Source: Streptomyces antimicrobicus
Lineage (GTDB): Bacteria; Actinomycetota; Actinomycetes; Streptomycetales; Streptomycetaceae
DNA length: 32,172 nucleotides
Reading direction: 5' to 3'
Assembly: GCF_020532625.1 (NCBI RefSeq)
Contig: NZ_JAJAUY010000070.1
Coordinates: forward strand, 1 to 32,172
Positions 1 to 8,244 of this stretch are shown in pieces. Numbering within the stretch: the first letter of the stretch is position 1; every line of letters begins with the position of its first letter. The position numbers and the translations under genes were made by a program. The notes beneath the pieces are model-generated. The model made no database searches and was not told where the DNA came from. It saw nothing but the letters and a program-made list of their open reading frames with translations.

Positions 1-2
1 CG

Positions 3-1031
3 GGCCTCGGCGGCGACACGGCGCCCGGCCGGGCGCCCGTAGCGCCCCGGCCGACGCCCGCGGACGCCCAGGCTCCGAACGACGGCACCGGCCTCCCCGT
101 CCCCGGAGCACCCGCCGGTGCACCGGCGGCCGACGCCCCCGCCCCCTGCCCGACGCCGACCCCGGACACGGGCACGGGCACGGGCACGGACACGGACACT
201 GGCACCGGCGCGGAGCCCACCCACCCCGGCCCGGCCGCGGACGCGGGGCAGCCCGCCGGTGCCGGGTCCGGAGCCGCGACCGGAGGCGCGACCGGGACCG
301 GAGCCGGAGCCGGTGCCCCGGTGCGCTCGGCCGGGCCCGGGCGGGGGTGGAACTTCGACGGGATTCCGGCCGTCGGGCGGATGTACTCCGCGCGGAACGG
401 CGGGCGGTACTTCTGTACCGCCAGCGTGGTGTCCTCGCCCGGCCGGAACCTGGTCGTCACCGCCGCGCACTGCCTCACCGGCGCCGACACCCGCCAGCTG
501 TACTTCGTCCCGAAGTACACCGCCGCCAAGCCGCAGCCCTACGGCAAGTTCCCGGTGCGCCGGATCTGGATCGACCCGCGCTACCGCCGCCTCGGCCCGA
601 ACAAGGGGGCCAGGCTCGACGTGGCCTTCGTCGAGGTCGGGCCGCGGCCCGACGGCCGGCGGGTCGAAGCCGTCGTCGGCGGGAACCGCCTGGTCACCGG
701 CAGCGCCTACGCGCAGCCCGGCGTGATGCTCGTCGGGCACCCGGCCGGCGCCGCCCGGCCCCGCGCCTGCGTCAACCGCACCACCCGTTTCACCAGCCGC
801 GACCCGAAGATCCCCGGCACCTTCCTGCGGATCAACTGCACCGGCTACCCGGGCGGCACCAGCGGCGGCCCCTTCATCGCCGCGTACGACAGCCGTACCC
901 GGACCGGTTCCCTCATCGGGGTCATCGGCGGCTGGAAGACCGGCGGCGACCTTCCCGACACCTCCTACAGTTCCTACTTCGGCGCCGACGTCAAGGCGCT
1001 GTACGCGGCGGCGACACGCGGGCGGACGTGA
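3..1031 (+). CDS. Secreted trypsin-like serine protease, 5' partial
   Basis: The reading frame is open from base 3 to the stop at 1029-1031, so the true start lies left of the window. The first ~110 visible residues are a Pro/Ala/Gly/Thr/Asp-rich linker. A chymotrypsin-fold domain follows. The catalytic triad is readable: His in VVTAAHC (codon 468-470), Asp in LDVAFVE (618-620) and Ser in GTSGGP (861-863). A GTG at 321 could be called as a start, but that would discard the in-frame linker and any signal peptide. The protein is probably exported and the linker probably spans the wall or separates domains, which is inference. Its 3' end overlaps the convergent minus-strand gene by about 41 bp. 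Substrate unknown. Confidence 0.85.
   Translation, partial: GLGGDTAPGRAPVAPRPTPADAQAPNDGTGLPVPGAPAGAPAADAPAPCPTPTPDTGTGTGTDTDTGTGAEPTHPGPAADAGQPAGAGSGAATGGATGTGAGAGAPVRSAGPGRGWNFDGIPAVGRMYSARNGGRYFCTASVVSSPGRNLVVTAAHCLTGADTRQLYFVPKYTAAKPQPYGKFPVRRIWIDPRYRRLGPNKGARLDVAFVEVGPRPDGRRVEAVVGGNRLVTGSAYAQPGVMLVGHPAGAARPRACVNRTTRFTSRDPKIPGTFLRINCTGYPGGTSGGPFIAAYDSRTRTGSLIGVIGGWKTGGDLPDTSYSSYFGADVKALYAAATRGRT
165..206 (+). repeat. Hexanucleotide tandem repeat coding for Asp-Thr/Gly-Thr
   Basis: Seven consecutive hexamers of the form G(A/G)CAC(G/T/C) run in frame and encode alternating Asp-Thr and Gly-Thr in the protease linker. A length change in multiples of six would keep the frame, so the linker can vary without breaking the gene. 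Confidence 0.75.
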
Positions 1032-1401
1032 CGGAGGCGGCCGAACCCCCCGGCGCCGCGGCCGGGCCGGGCGGCTGCGTCCGCCGGGTCCGCCGCGGAT
1101 TGCCGACGGTGCGCGGCGTCACCGGCGGCCCGGTGGCGATGGCCGTGTCCGGCGGCGGCAGGCACAGCTGGCGGCGCAGGTCGGCCAGGGCCGCGTGCAC
1201 CGGGGCGAGGATGAGTTCCGCGCGCGGGTGCACGGTCGCGAGGGCGTGGGCCGTGGTCTCGATGGCCTCGGCGGCGTCCTCGACCGCGTCCCGGCTCCAG
1301 CCGCCGACGGCCACGGAGTCGTACAGGTGACAGGCGGTCTCGGCGGCGGCGTCGGCCCGGGCACCGACCCCGGGCCCCGCCACGGCGGGCAACAGCTCCA
1401 T
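991..1401 (-). CDS. Hypothetical protein, last gene of the AEC-HXXEE unit
   Basis: This is a 136-residue frame starting at ATG 1399-1401. I do not recognise the family. The first ~95 residues are Ala-rich and probably helical (ADAAAETACHLYDS, then AVEDAAEAIETTAHALATVHP). The last ~40 residues are Pro/Arg/Ser-rich and low in complexity. It begins 13 bp after the stop of the HXXEE gene and has no clear Shine-Dalgarno sequence, so it may depend on coupling. Third codon positions are mostly G/C, which supports coding, but the tail overlaps the 3' end of the convergent protease gene and may not be conserved. The real protein may be shorter. Confidence 0.5.
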   Translation of the reverse strand: MELLPAVAGPGVGARADAAAETACHLYDSVAVGGWSRDAVEDAAEAIETTAHALATVHPRAELILAPVHAALADLRRQLCLPPPDTAIATGPPVTPRTVGNPRRTRRTQPPGPAAAPGGSAASVTSARVSPPRTAP

Positions 1402-1414
1402 GCCGGGTCAACGA

Positions 1415-1993
1415 TCAGCGGCCGCCGGGGGAACGAGCCATGAGCCGCCGGGCCACCAGGTGCGCGCCCGCCGTGGCCGCGCCGGCGAGCGCGAGGCCGT
1501 GCACCGCGTCCCGCGCCCGGCCGGGCCGCAGCACACCCGCCCGGCGCAGCCGGCCCCGCGCCCAGAGCGTGAACGGCACGACCAGCAGCGGACTGGTGAC
1601 CACGCCCGGGGTGTAGCCGCGGGTGGCGAGGGCCTGCCCGACGTGGACCGCGCCGTGCAGTCCGAAGCCGTTCAGGGCCACCTGGTAGAAGGCGGAGCGG
1701 CCGCCCGTGCGGTGGCCGTCGGCGGCGGCCGCCGCCACGATGAGGGCCATGACCCCGACGGCGCCGGCGAACTCCCGCCCGCCGGAGGCCTCCAGGCGCC
1801 GCCACACCGCCTCGGGTACCGCCGGGTGGCGGGTGCGCAGGACCGGGACCCGGTTGCGGGCCCAGCGCCGCACGGTGGCCAGTTCCTCCAGGTCGTGCAC
1901 CGCCCAGGCGGCCAGCAGCCCCCATGTCGCGGCCGCCCCGGTCGCGTGCCCGCGGCCGGCCGGCCGCCGCGTCTCCTCGTCGTCCTCGATCAT
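1415..1993 (-). CDS. HXXEE-domain integral membrane protein
   Basis: The 192-residue protein carries the family signature at residues 33-37, His-Asp-Leu-Glu-Glu, in a hydrophobic helix (AAWAVHDLEELATV). Several further membrane-type segments follow: EFAGAVGVMALIVAAAA, NGFGLHGAVHVGQA and VVTSPLLVVPFTLWA. The HXXEE family is a set of small membrane proteins of unknown function with conserved His and Glu that could bind metal or carry out chemistry in the membrane. The start lies 9 bp downstream of the AEC transporter stop and no strong ribosome site is visible, so translational coupling is likely. Function beyond membrane location is not inferable. Confidence 0.8.
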   Translation of the reverse strand: MIEDDEETRRPAGRGHATGAAATWGLLAAWAVHDLEELATVRRWARNRVPVLRTRHPAVPEAVWRRLEASGGREFAGAVGVMALIVAAAAADGHRTGGRSAFYQVALNGFGLHGAVHVGQALATRGYTPGVVTSPLLVVPFTLWARGRLRRAGVLRPGRARDAVHGLALAGAATAGAHLVARRLMARSPGGR

Positions 1994-2002
1994 GGACTCA
2001 GC

Positions 2003-2947
2003 CTATGCGGCGACCCACGGCAGCCACAGGGGCAGCAGCACCAAGGTGGCCAGGGAGCTCTTGACGACCAGGGCCGCCGACAGGTGCACCCCGACGTCGT
2101 AGCGCTGGGCGAAGACGAAGAGGTTCTGCGGCGTGGGCATCGCCGCGACGAGGACGAGGTACGTCAGCCACGACCCGCTCACCCCGAACACCAGGGCGCA
2201 CACCGCCCAGGCCAGCAACGGGAAACCGGCGGCCTTGAACGCGACGAGCGCCAGCTCCTCCCGGGTGGTGCCCCGCAGGTCCAGACCGGAACCGCCCAGG
2301 TGCAGCCCCAGCGCGAACAGGGCGACCGGTGAGGCGCTGTCGCCGACGAAGGCGAAGCCGTCGAGCACCACCTCGGGCACGGGGACCGACAGCAGGTTCA
2401 GCAGGATGCCGGCGTTGCAGGCGAGCACCAGAGGGGTGGTCAGCGAAGCCCTGAGCGCCCGGCCGAGCCGCGCGGCGGGACCGCCCACGGCCTCGGCGCG
2501 GCCCAGTTCCATGACCGAGATGACGAGCAGCGACAGCACGCAGACCTGGAACAGCAGCACCGGCAGGATCGGCGTGGCGTCGCCGAAGAGGGTGATGAAG
2601 ACCGGGACGGCGAAGTACGCGGTGTTCACCTGGACCGCCGCCATGATCCGCAGCGCCACGCCCCGGGGCTCGCGCACCCCGGCCGCCACCGAGGCGAGGC
2701 CGACGAGCAGCACCGCGAGCCCGGCCGCCGTGGCGTAGCCGAGCACGGCCCGCCGGTCGAACAGGGCGCCGAGGTCGCTGGCGTGGATGCTGGCGAAGAG
2801 GTAGCAGGGCACGGCGAAGAGGAAGGAGTAGTCGGAGAAGGCCTTGGAGCTCTCGGCGGGCACCACCTTGCGGCGGGCGAGCAGCACCCCGCAGCCGAAG
2901 GCCAGCAGGACCGGAATCAGCTTCTCCAGTACCGCGATCGTCCCCAT
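2003..2947 (-). CDS. AEC (auxin efflux carrier) family transporter
   Basis: The protein has 314 residues and about ten hydrophobic segments. The N-terminal half resembles bacterial AEC permeases: LIPVLLAFGCGVLLARRKVV, SDYSFLFAVPCYLFAS, then QVNTAYFAVPVFITLFGD. The C-terminal half ends in AAMPTPQNLFVFAQRY and a last helix. Members export or import small organic acids or related anions; the substrate here is unknown. I chose ATG 2945-2947 because GGGGAGGA sits five bases upstream in the minus strand. A longer frame reaches 2992 but would place that ribosome site inside the gene. It heads a three-gene unit and is divergent from the histidine kinase gene, with 104 bp between the starts. Confidence 0.88.
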   Translation of the reverse strand: MGTIAVLEKLIPVLLAFGCGVLLARRKVVPAESSKAFSDYSFLFAVPCYLFASIHASDLGALFDRRAVLGYATAAGLAVLLVGLASVAAGVREPRGVALRIMAAVQVNTAYFAVPVFITLFGDATPILPVLLFQVCVLSLLVISVMELGRAEAVGGPAARLGRALRASLTTPLVLACNAGILLNLLSVPVPEVVLDGFAFVGDSASPVALFALGLHLGGSGLDLRGTTREELALVAFKAAGFPLLAWAVCALVFGVSGSWLTYLVLVAAMPTPQNLFVFAQRYDVGVHLSAALVVKSSLATLVLLPLWLPWVAA

Positions 2948-3051
2948 GGAGTCCTCCCCGTCCGGTGCCCGTTCCCGGGGCAGCCCCGCCAAGGGCGGCC
3001 GACCCCGCTGGTCCGGCCCCGGTCGCCGGGTGGAGCGTACGCTGACGGATC

Positions 3052-4398
3052 ATGAGCAGTGACGGCCCCTCCCCCGCCCCCGCCCGCGGCCCCTCCCCCG
3101 GCTCCCGCCTGCGCCGCGCCGTCCGGCCGCGCCGGCTGCGGCCCGCGCTCGACGCCCTCGGCGGTCTGCTCGTCGGGGTGCGTACGCCGGGCCGGGCGGC
3201 CGAGCCGCTGTTCGCCCGGGCGCCGAAGCGGTGGCAGCGCTGGCTGCCGTACCTGGTCATGGGGGCGGCGACGGCCGCGTTGCTGCCCACCACCATCGCG
3301 GTGCTGGTCAACGACTACCGGGGCGACGGCGCGTGGGCGGGTGCGCTGGGGGTGGCGCAGACGGTGCCGCTGCTGCTGGCGGTGACCCGGCCGCTGCACG
3401 CGTGGGTGGTGGTGCTGTTCTCGGACGTGGTGGGCGCCCTGCTGCTGATCGACGCGGCGGGCACGCCGGGCCTGGCGTGGCCGTGGACGCCGATGGCGAT
3501 CGTCGGGTACCTGCTGCTGATGGCGTGCCTGGGGCTGCGCGAGTCGGTGCGGACCCTGACCGGCGTATGGCTGGTGACCGGCGCGGCCGGGGTGGTGCTG
3601 GGCGTCGTGCAGCCGGCCGGGGTGATGAACACGCACGCGCTGCTGTTCGTCCTGTCCGGCGTGATGCTGGTGACCACCGCCACGCTGCGGGGCCTGGGTG
3701 ACGCCCGGCAGAAGATCGCCGAGCAGGAGAGCATCAGCGAGGCCGAACGGGCCCGGCGCACGCTGCTGGAGGAACGGGCCCGGATCGCCCGGGAGTTGCA
3801 CGACGTGGTCGCCCACCACATGTCGGTGATCACCGTGCAGGCCGACTCGGCGCCGTACCGGCTGCCGGGCCTGGCGGAGCCGGTGCGGCAGGAGTTCGCC
3901 GCGATCGCGGCGAGCGCCCGCGAGTCGCTGAGCGAGATGCGCCGGCTGCTGACCGTGCTGCGCGGCGACGGCGCGGACGGCGAGCGGGCCCCGCAGCCCG
4001 GGCTGGACCGGTTGCAGCAGCTGGTCGAGGCGACCGTACGGGCCGGGCAGCCGGTGGAGTTGTCGATGGCGGCGGGCCTGCCGGAGGCGGTGCCGTCGGC
4101 CGTGGACCTGTCGGCGTACCGGATCGTGCAGGAGGCGCTGGCCAACGTGGTCCGGCACGCGCCGGGCGCGGACACCCGGGTGTCGGTGACCGCCGACGGC
4201 GACGAGGTGCTGGTCCTGGTCGTCAACGGGCCGGCCCCGGACGAGGTGGTGGCGCTGGAGAGTTCGGGCACGGGGCACGGTCTGGTCGGGATGCGCGAGC
4301 GCGTACGGTTGACCGGCGGGACGCTGGACACCGGTCCGCTTCCCGACGGCGGCTTCCGGGTCGCCGCCCGACTTCCGCTGACCGAGGACGCCAGTTGA
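3052..4398 (+). CDS. NarL-type sensor histidine kinase
   Basis: The protein has 448 residues. A Pro/Arg-rich cytoplasmic N-terminus (1-60) is followed by about five or six membrane helices (~62-215). A short coiled linker leads to a HisKA_3 dimerisation domain with phospho-acceptor His250 in RELHDVVAHH. The HATPase domain shows the N-box IVQEALANVVRHA (~358-370) and the G-box GTGHGLVGMRERV (~407). There is no extracytoplasmic sensor domain of any size, so the stimulus is probably sensed in or near the membrane. Its stop overlaps the TTG start of the response regulator by four bases, so the two are co-translated. The start is ATG at 3052, eight bases after a possible -10 element TACGCT (3038-3043). 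Confidence 0.93.
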   Translation: MSSDGPSPAPARGPSPGSRLRRAVRPRRLRPALDALGGLLVGVRTPGRAAEPLFARAPKRWQRWLPYLVMGAATAALLPTTIAVLVNDYRGDGAWAGALGVAQTVPLLLAVTRPLHAWVVVLFSDVVGALLLIDAAGTPGLAWPWTPMAIVGYLLLMACLGLRESVRTLTGVWLVTGAAGVVLGVVQPAGVMNTHALLFVLSGVMLVTTATLRGLGDARQKIAEQESISEAERARRTLLEERARIARELHDVVAHHMSVITVQADSAPYRLPGLAEPVRQEFAAIAASARESLSEMRRLLTVLRGDGADGERAPQPGLDRLQQLVEATVRAGQPVELSMAAGLPEAVPSAVDLSAYRIVQEALANVVRHAPGADTRVSVTADGDEVLVLVVNGPAPDEVVALESSGTGHGLVGMRERVRLTGGTLDTGPLPDGGFRVAARLPLTEDAS

Positions 4399-5075
4399 CC
4401 ATCCGTGTGATCATCGTCGACGACCAGGCCATGGTGCGGGCGGGGTTCGCCGCGCTGCTGTCGGCGCAGGCCGACATCGACGTCGTGGGCGAGGCGCCGG
4501 ACGGCCGCCAGGGCGTCGCCGTGGCCCGCTCCACGCATCCGGACGTGGTGCTGATGGACGTGCGGATGCCGGAGATGGACGGGCTGTCGGCGGCCCGCGA
4601 GATCCTCGACCCGCCGCCCGGGGTGGTGCACCGGCCGAAGGTGCTGATGCTGACCACCTTCGACATCGACGACTACGTGTACGAGGCGCTGCGCGCCGGC
4701 GCGTCCGGGTTCCTGCTCAAGGACGCGCCGCCGGCGGACCTGATCGCGGCGGTGCGGGTGGTCGCCTCGGGCGAGGCGCTGCTGGCGCCGTCGGTGACCC
4801 GGCGGCTGATCGCGGACTTCGTGCAGCAGCGGCCGGCGCCGCGCAAGGAGCCCCGGCTGCGGCTGAACGGGCTCACACCGCGCGAGACCGAGGTGCTGGA
4901 GCTGATCGCGCGGGGCCTGTCGAACCAGGAGATCGCCGGGCACCTGGTGCTGGCCGAGCAGACGGTCAAGACCCACATCGGGCGGGTGCTGGCCAAGCTG
5001 GACCTGCGGGACCGGGCGCAGGCCGTGATCTTCGCGTACGAGGCGGGCCTGGTCCGCCCGGGTGACCACGGGTGA
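4395..5075 (+). CDS. NarL/FixJ-family response regulator
   Basis: This 226-residue regulator begins at TTG (4395-4397), whose last two bases are also the start of the kinase stop. The receiver domain has acidic pocket Asp9/Asp10, phospho-acceptor Asp55 in VVLMDVRMPEMDG, Thr87/Thr88 and Lys109 (GFLLKDAP). The LuxR-type helix-turn-helix is at ~160-205 (LTPRETEVLELIARGLSNQE, then TVKTHIGRVLAKL). It is certainly the partner of the upstream kinase. Targets are unknown; the divergent AEC unit and the downstream hydrolase-acyltransferase pair are the nearest candidates, which is inference from position only. Confidence 0.95.
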   Translation: MTIRVIIVDDQAMVRAGFAALLSAQADIDVVGEAPDGRQGVAVARSTHPDVVLMDVRMPEMDGLSAAREILDPPPGVVHRPKVLMLTTFDIDDYVYEALRAGASGFLLKDAPPADLIAAVRVVASGEALLAPSVTRRLIADFVQQRPAPRKEPRLRLNGLTPRETEVLELIARGLSNQEIAGHLVLAEQTVKTHIGRVLAKLDLRDRAQAVIFAYEAGLVRPGDHG

Positions 5076-5152
5076 TCTCCCCCACCCCCTACCCAGGTAT
5101 GACCACGCAGTTGGCTCCGTAGTACGTAGGCCGGTGCGACACCCCCTTCCTA

Positions 5153-5182
5153 CCTTCTCCTCGCCGCGAGGAGAGGAGAAGG
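5153..5182 (+). promoter_or_regulatory. Possible ribosome-site-sequestering hairpin
   Basis: CCTTCTCC (5153-5160) is the exact complement of GGAGAAGG (5175-5182), which is the ribosome-binding site of the hydrolase at 5186. A second, mutually exclusive stem, CTCCTCG (5157-5163) with CGAGGAG (5167-5173), would leave the ribosome site free. This layout could allow control of translation, but chance pairing in purine/pyrimidine-rich DNA is possible. Confidence 0.4.
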
Positions 5183-5185
5183 GGA

Positions 5186-6229
5186 ATGCGCCGGTTCGCA
5201 AGGACGCTGGCCGCCGCCGTGCTGGCGGTGGCCGCCGTCACGGGCACCGCGGGATGGGCGTCCGCGGGGAGCCAGGTCGAGGTCACCGGGCCGCCGCCCG
5301 GCACCGCCGAATGGCGGTCCGACCAGGGGCCGGGGCGGCCGCTGCCCGATCCGGCGACCGCGTCGCCGTACGAGGTGGCCCGGTTCTTCGCGGGCCTGGG
5401 CAGCGCCGAACGCGAACGGCTGGCGCGGCGGCACCCGCTGGTCGTGGGCAACCTCGACGGGGCTCCCGTACGACTGCGGTACGAGGCCAACCGGCTCGCC
5501 GTACGCGCCACCGGCGACCCCCGCTTCGCCGCACTGGCCGCGCCCGGCCGGCAGGTCCTCGCCTTCGACCCGCGCGGCCGGGGGCAGGTCGCCGAGGTCT
5601 TCGGTGACCTGGAGCGCTCCGCGCACGTCGCCGTCGTCGTCCCCGGGTCGGACAACGACGCCGCCGGGTACGACGCCCCGCACGCGCCGTACAGCGGCCC
5701 CGGTGGCATGGCCCGGTCGCTGCGGGCGGCGACCGGGGGCCGGGCGGCCGTCGTGGCGTGGACCGGGTACACCACTCCGGTCGGGGTCGGGCTGGACGCC
5801 GCCACCGGCCGGCTCGCCGAGGCGGGCGCCGCGCGGCTGACCCGGTTCACGCAGGGGCTCGACGCGGTCGGCGTCGCCGATCCGGCGCTGTTCTGCCACT
5901 CCTACGGCTCGGTGGTGTGCGGACTGGCCGCGGCCGGGCTCGACGCCCGCGACCTGGTCGTGCTCGGCTCGCCCGGCATGCGGGCGGCGTCGGTGTCCGC
6001 GCTGCGCACCGGCGCCCGGGTCTGGGCCGCCAAGGGCCCCTCCGACTGGATCGACGACGTACCGAACGTCGAGGTCGCCGGCCTCGGCCACGGTCCCGAC
6101 CCGGCGGGGCGCGCTTTCGGCGCCCGCCGGGTGCCGGCCTCCGACGTGCGGGGCCACACCGGCTACTTCGCCCCCGGCACCACTTCCCTGGCCGCCTTCG
6201 CCGCCATCGCGACGGGAGAGATCCGATGA
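5186..6229 (+). CDS. Exported DUF1023-type alpha/beta hydrolase
   Basis: The protein has 347 residues and starts with an export signal (MRRFARTLAAAVLAVAAVTG, ending near AWASAG). It contains a DUF1023 (Abhydrolase_8) domain. The nucleophile elbow is CHSYGS with Ser239; most relatives have Gly where this one has Cys. Upstream is the conserved stretch VAVVVPGSDND followed by GYTTP, and GHTGYF near the end supplies the probable catalytic His. These enzymes are predicted lipases or esterases, and no substrate is established for this subgroup. The ribosome site GGAGAAGGGG is strong. Its stop overlaps the ATG of the acyltransferase by four bases, so the pair probably acts together on an exported or membrane-bound acyl compound. 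Confidence 0.88.
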   Translation: MRRFARTLAAAVLAVAAVTGTAGWASAGSQVEVTGPPPGTAEWRSDQGPGRPLPDPATASPYEVARFFAGLGSAERERLARRHPLVVGNLDGAPVRLRYEANRLAVRATGDPRFAALAAPGRQVLAFDPRGRGQVAEVFGDLERSAHVAVVVPGSDNDAAGYDAPHAPYSGPGGMARSLRAATGGRAAVVAWTGYTTPVGVGLDAATGRLAEAGAARLTRFTQGLDAVGVADPALFCHSYGSVVCGLAAAGLDARDLVVLGSPGMRAASVSALRTGARVWAAKGPSDWIDDVPNVEVAGLGHGPDPAGRAFGARRVPASDVRGHTGYFAPGTTSLAAFAAIATGEIR

Positions 6230-7500
6230 GCGCACCGACCGCACCCGTTCCGCCCGCTCCGCCCACCCCGCCAGCTCCGCGCGCCCCGCGCGCCCCGCTC
6301 GCCGCCCTGCGCCGGACCGCCGCGCGCATCGAGCGGCGCACCCCGGCCCACCGTGACCGGGCGGTCGACGGCCTGCGCGCCCTCGCGTTGCTGGCCGTGC
6401 CGACCGGGCACTGGATGCTCGGCGGGTTCACCCTGGACGCGGCGGGCGGCCTGCACAACGCCAGTCCGCTGTCCGCCTTCGGGTTCCTCGCGCCGGCCAG
6501 CTGGGTGCTGCAGATGCTCGGCATCTTCTTCCTGGTCGGCGGGTACGCCTCGGTGCTCTCGTACCACCGCCGCCCCGGCGGCACCGGCGCGTGGCTGCGC
6601 GGCCGGATCGCCCGGCTGGGCCGGCCGGTGCTGGGGGTGACGGCCGTGTGGGCGCTGGCGGCGCCGGTGCTGTACGCGGCCGGGGTGCCCGAGGCGAGCC
6701 TGCGGACCGGCGCGACGCTGGTGGTCCAGCCGCTGTGGTTCGTGGGGGTGTACGTGGTGGTGACCGCGCTGACGCCGTACTGCGTCCGGGCGGCGCGCCG
6801 ACTGGGCGGGTGGGCGGCGGCGCCGCTGCTGGGGTCGGTCGCGGTGGTGGACTTCCTGCGCTACGGCCCGTACGCGGACGGCGTGCCCTCGTGGGTGGCG
6901 GCGCTGAACGTCCTGCCCGGCTGGCTGTTCGCGTACCAGCTGGGGGTCGCGTGGGGCGAGCGGCGGATCGGGCGGCGCGGGGCGTGGCTGCTGCTGGCCG
7001 GCGGGGCGGCGCTGTTCGCGGTGCTCCTGGTGGCCTTCGACTACCCGGCGTCGATGGTCGGCGTCCCCGGTGCCGACCGCACCAACTCCCACCCGCCGTC
7101 GCTGCTCGTCCTGGCCCTGGCCGCGGCCCAGTCCGGGGCCGCGATCCTGCTGCGGGACCGGCTGGCGCGGCTGCTGTCCCGGCCGGCGCTGTGGGCGCCG
7201 GTGGTGGTCGTCAACCTGTGCGCGATGACCATCCTGTGCTGGCACCAGACGGCGATGCTGGCGGCGGCGGTGCCGGGGTCGTTCCTCGGTGAGGTCGCGG
7301 GGCTGACCACCGCGCCCGACACCCTGGCGTGGATCGGGCAACGGGCCGCCTGGCTGCCGGTGTTCGCGCTCCTGCTGGCCGTCCTGGCGCGCTGGGCGCG
7401 GCGTTTCGAGGAGCCCTGGACGCGGGCGACGGCCGTCCGCAGGACGGCCGCCGGGGTGCTCGCGGCGGGGTTCGCCGTCTTCGCCCTCGGGCTGGCCTGA
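6226..7500 (+). CDS. Membrane acyltransferase, acyltransferase-3 family
   Basis: The 424-residue protein starts at ATG 6226-6228, overlapping the hydrolase stop (ATGA). A cytoplasmic Pro/Ala/Arg-rich stretch precedes the family N-terminus RAVDGLRALALLAVPTGHWM, where the His after the first helix is the catalytic-type residue. About ten membrane helices follow, including GIFFLVGGYASVLSY, LVVQPLWFVGVYVVVTALTP and CWHQTAMLAAAVPG. The family moves acyl groups from cytoplasmic CoA to sugars, peptidoglycan or other surface molecules. Pairing with an exported acyl hydrolase suggests a modify-and-remove pair on a surface substrate, which is inference. A longer open frame runs upstream inside the hydrolase gene and is not used. 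Confidence 0.88.
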   Translation: MSAPTAPVPPAPPTPPAPRAPRAPLAALRRTAARIERRTPAHRDRAVDGLRALALLAVPTGHWMLGGFTLDAAGGLHNASPLSAFGFLAPASWVLQMLGIFFLVGGYASVLSYHRRPGGTGAWLRGRIARLGRPVLGVTAVWALAAPVLYAAGVPEASLRTGATLVVQPLWFVGVYVVVTALTPYCVRAARRLGGWAAAPLLGSVAVVDFLRYGPYADGVPSWVAALNVLPGWLFAYQLGVAWGERRIGRRGAWLLLAGGAALFAVLLVAFDYPASMVGVPGADRTNSHPPSLLVLALAAAQSGAAILLRDRLARLLSRPALWAPVVVVNLCAMTILCWHQTAMLAAAVPGSFLGEVAGLTTAPDTLAWIGQRAAWLPVFALLLAVLARWARRFEEPWTRATAVRRTAAGVLAAGFAVFALGLA

Positions 7501-7507
7501 GGCCGGT

Positions 7508-7532
7508 CCCGGGGCGGCGGACGGTCCCCGGG
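7508..7532. terminator. Hairpin between convergent genes
   Basis: CCCGGGG (7508-7514) and CCCCGGG (7526-7532) can form a 7-bp GC stem with an 11-base loop. It lies in the 33-bp gap between the acyltransferase stop and the DUF350 stop. There is no U-tract. It could terminate both directions. Confidence 0.45.
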
Positions 7533-7533
7533 G

Positions 7534-7956
7534 TCAGGCGATGGACGCCGAAACGACCGCCGCCACCGCGAGGTTGCAGGCGGCGGAGACCCACACCGCG
7601 GGGTGCGGCTCGGGGTCGACCACGATGGCCCCGAGCTTGCCCGGGGTCACCCAGTCCAGGACGACGAACGCCACGCCCATCAGGACCAGGCCGAGCAGAC
7701 CGAACGCGGCCGTGGAGACCAGGCCCTTGCCGAAGTCGTCGTACGTCGTCCAGATCGAGGTGAACACGATGCCTCCGACGCCCAGCAGCGCGGAGCTGAG
7801 CAGCAGGGCGGCGTTGCGGTTGCGCTCCTCCCAGATCTGCTTGCCCAGCTTCCCGGGCGTCAGCACGTCCACGAGGACGACGCCGAGGATCAGCAGCACC
7901 AGACCGAGCGCTCCGTAGGCGCTCGTGCGGCCGAGTCCGTTGATGATGTCACTCAT
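7534..7956 (-). CDS. DUF350 (UPF0719) membrane protein
   Basis: The 140-residue protein has four hydrophobic segments arranged as an internal duplication. Each half holds a long helix followed by the same loop: DVLTPGKLG at 30-38 and DWVTPGKLG at 101-109. This Asp-x-x-Thr-Pro-Gly-Lys-Leu-Gly motif and the length match the DUF350 family, whose biochemical function is unknown. In other bacteria DUF350 genes occur beside ATP-grasp ligases of the YjfC/glutathionylspermidine-synthase type. Here the next gene, divergently read, also encodes an ATP-grasp protein of another type. Start ATG 7954-7956 has GGAGACAGG about seven bases upstream. The polyamine and PspA-like partners of other DUF350 loci are absent from the window. 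Confidence 0.85.
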   Translation of the reverse strand: MSDIINGLGRTSAYGALGLVLLILGVVLVDVLTPGKLGKQIWEERNRNAALLLSSALLGVGGIVFTSIWTTYDDFGKGLVSTAAFGLLGLVLMGVAFVVLDWVTPGKLGAIVVDPEPHPAVWVSAACNLAVAAVVSASIA

Positions 7957-8051
7957 GGGGAAGCCTGTCTCCGCTGGTCGAGGTGGTACCGGTGCCGGGG
8001 GTCGGCTGAATCTATCGCACGGCTGTCTGGAACGGGACGGGGAGGCGGAAG

Positions 8052-8226
8052 ATGGTGCGCATCCGTGAGGCACGGCCGGCGGAGGCGGCGGCACTGACCG
8101 AGCTGGTGCTGCGGTCCAAGGCGTCCTGGGGGTACGACGAGGCCTTCCTCGCACGGTGCGCGCCGGAGCTGCGGATCGAGGCCGGCGACGTGGCGGCCCG
8201 GCGGGTGGTGGTGGCCGAGGACGGGC
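8052..8226 (+). pseudogene. GNAT N-acetyltransferase, N-terminal remnant
   Basis: ATG 8052 has a good ribosome site (GGGGAGG, about seven bases away). Its first ~58 residues read as the start of a GNAT acetyltransferase: VRIREARPAEAAALTELVLRS, then ASWGYDEAFLARC, then VVVAEDG. A GNAT protein would next have its second half with the acetyl-CoA loop (Q/R-x-x-G-x-G/A). Instead the frame turns into Gly/Arg-rich sequence that is the shadow of the ATP-grasp gene in the next frame. I infer a deletion that removed the GNAT 3' part and joined its 5' end to the ATP-grasp gene. A sequencing or assembly error in this GC-extreme stretch is an alternative. Confidence 0.55.
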
Positions 8227-8244
8227 GGGGCGGCGGCGGGCGCG

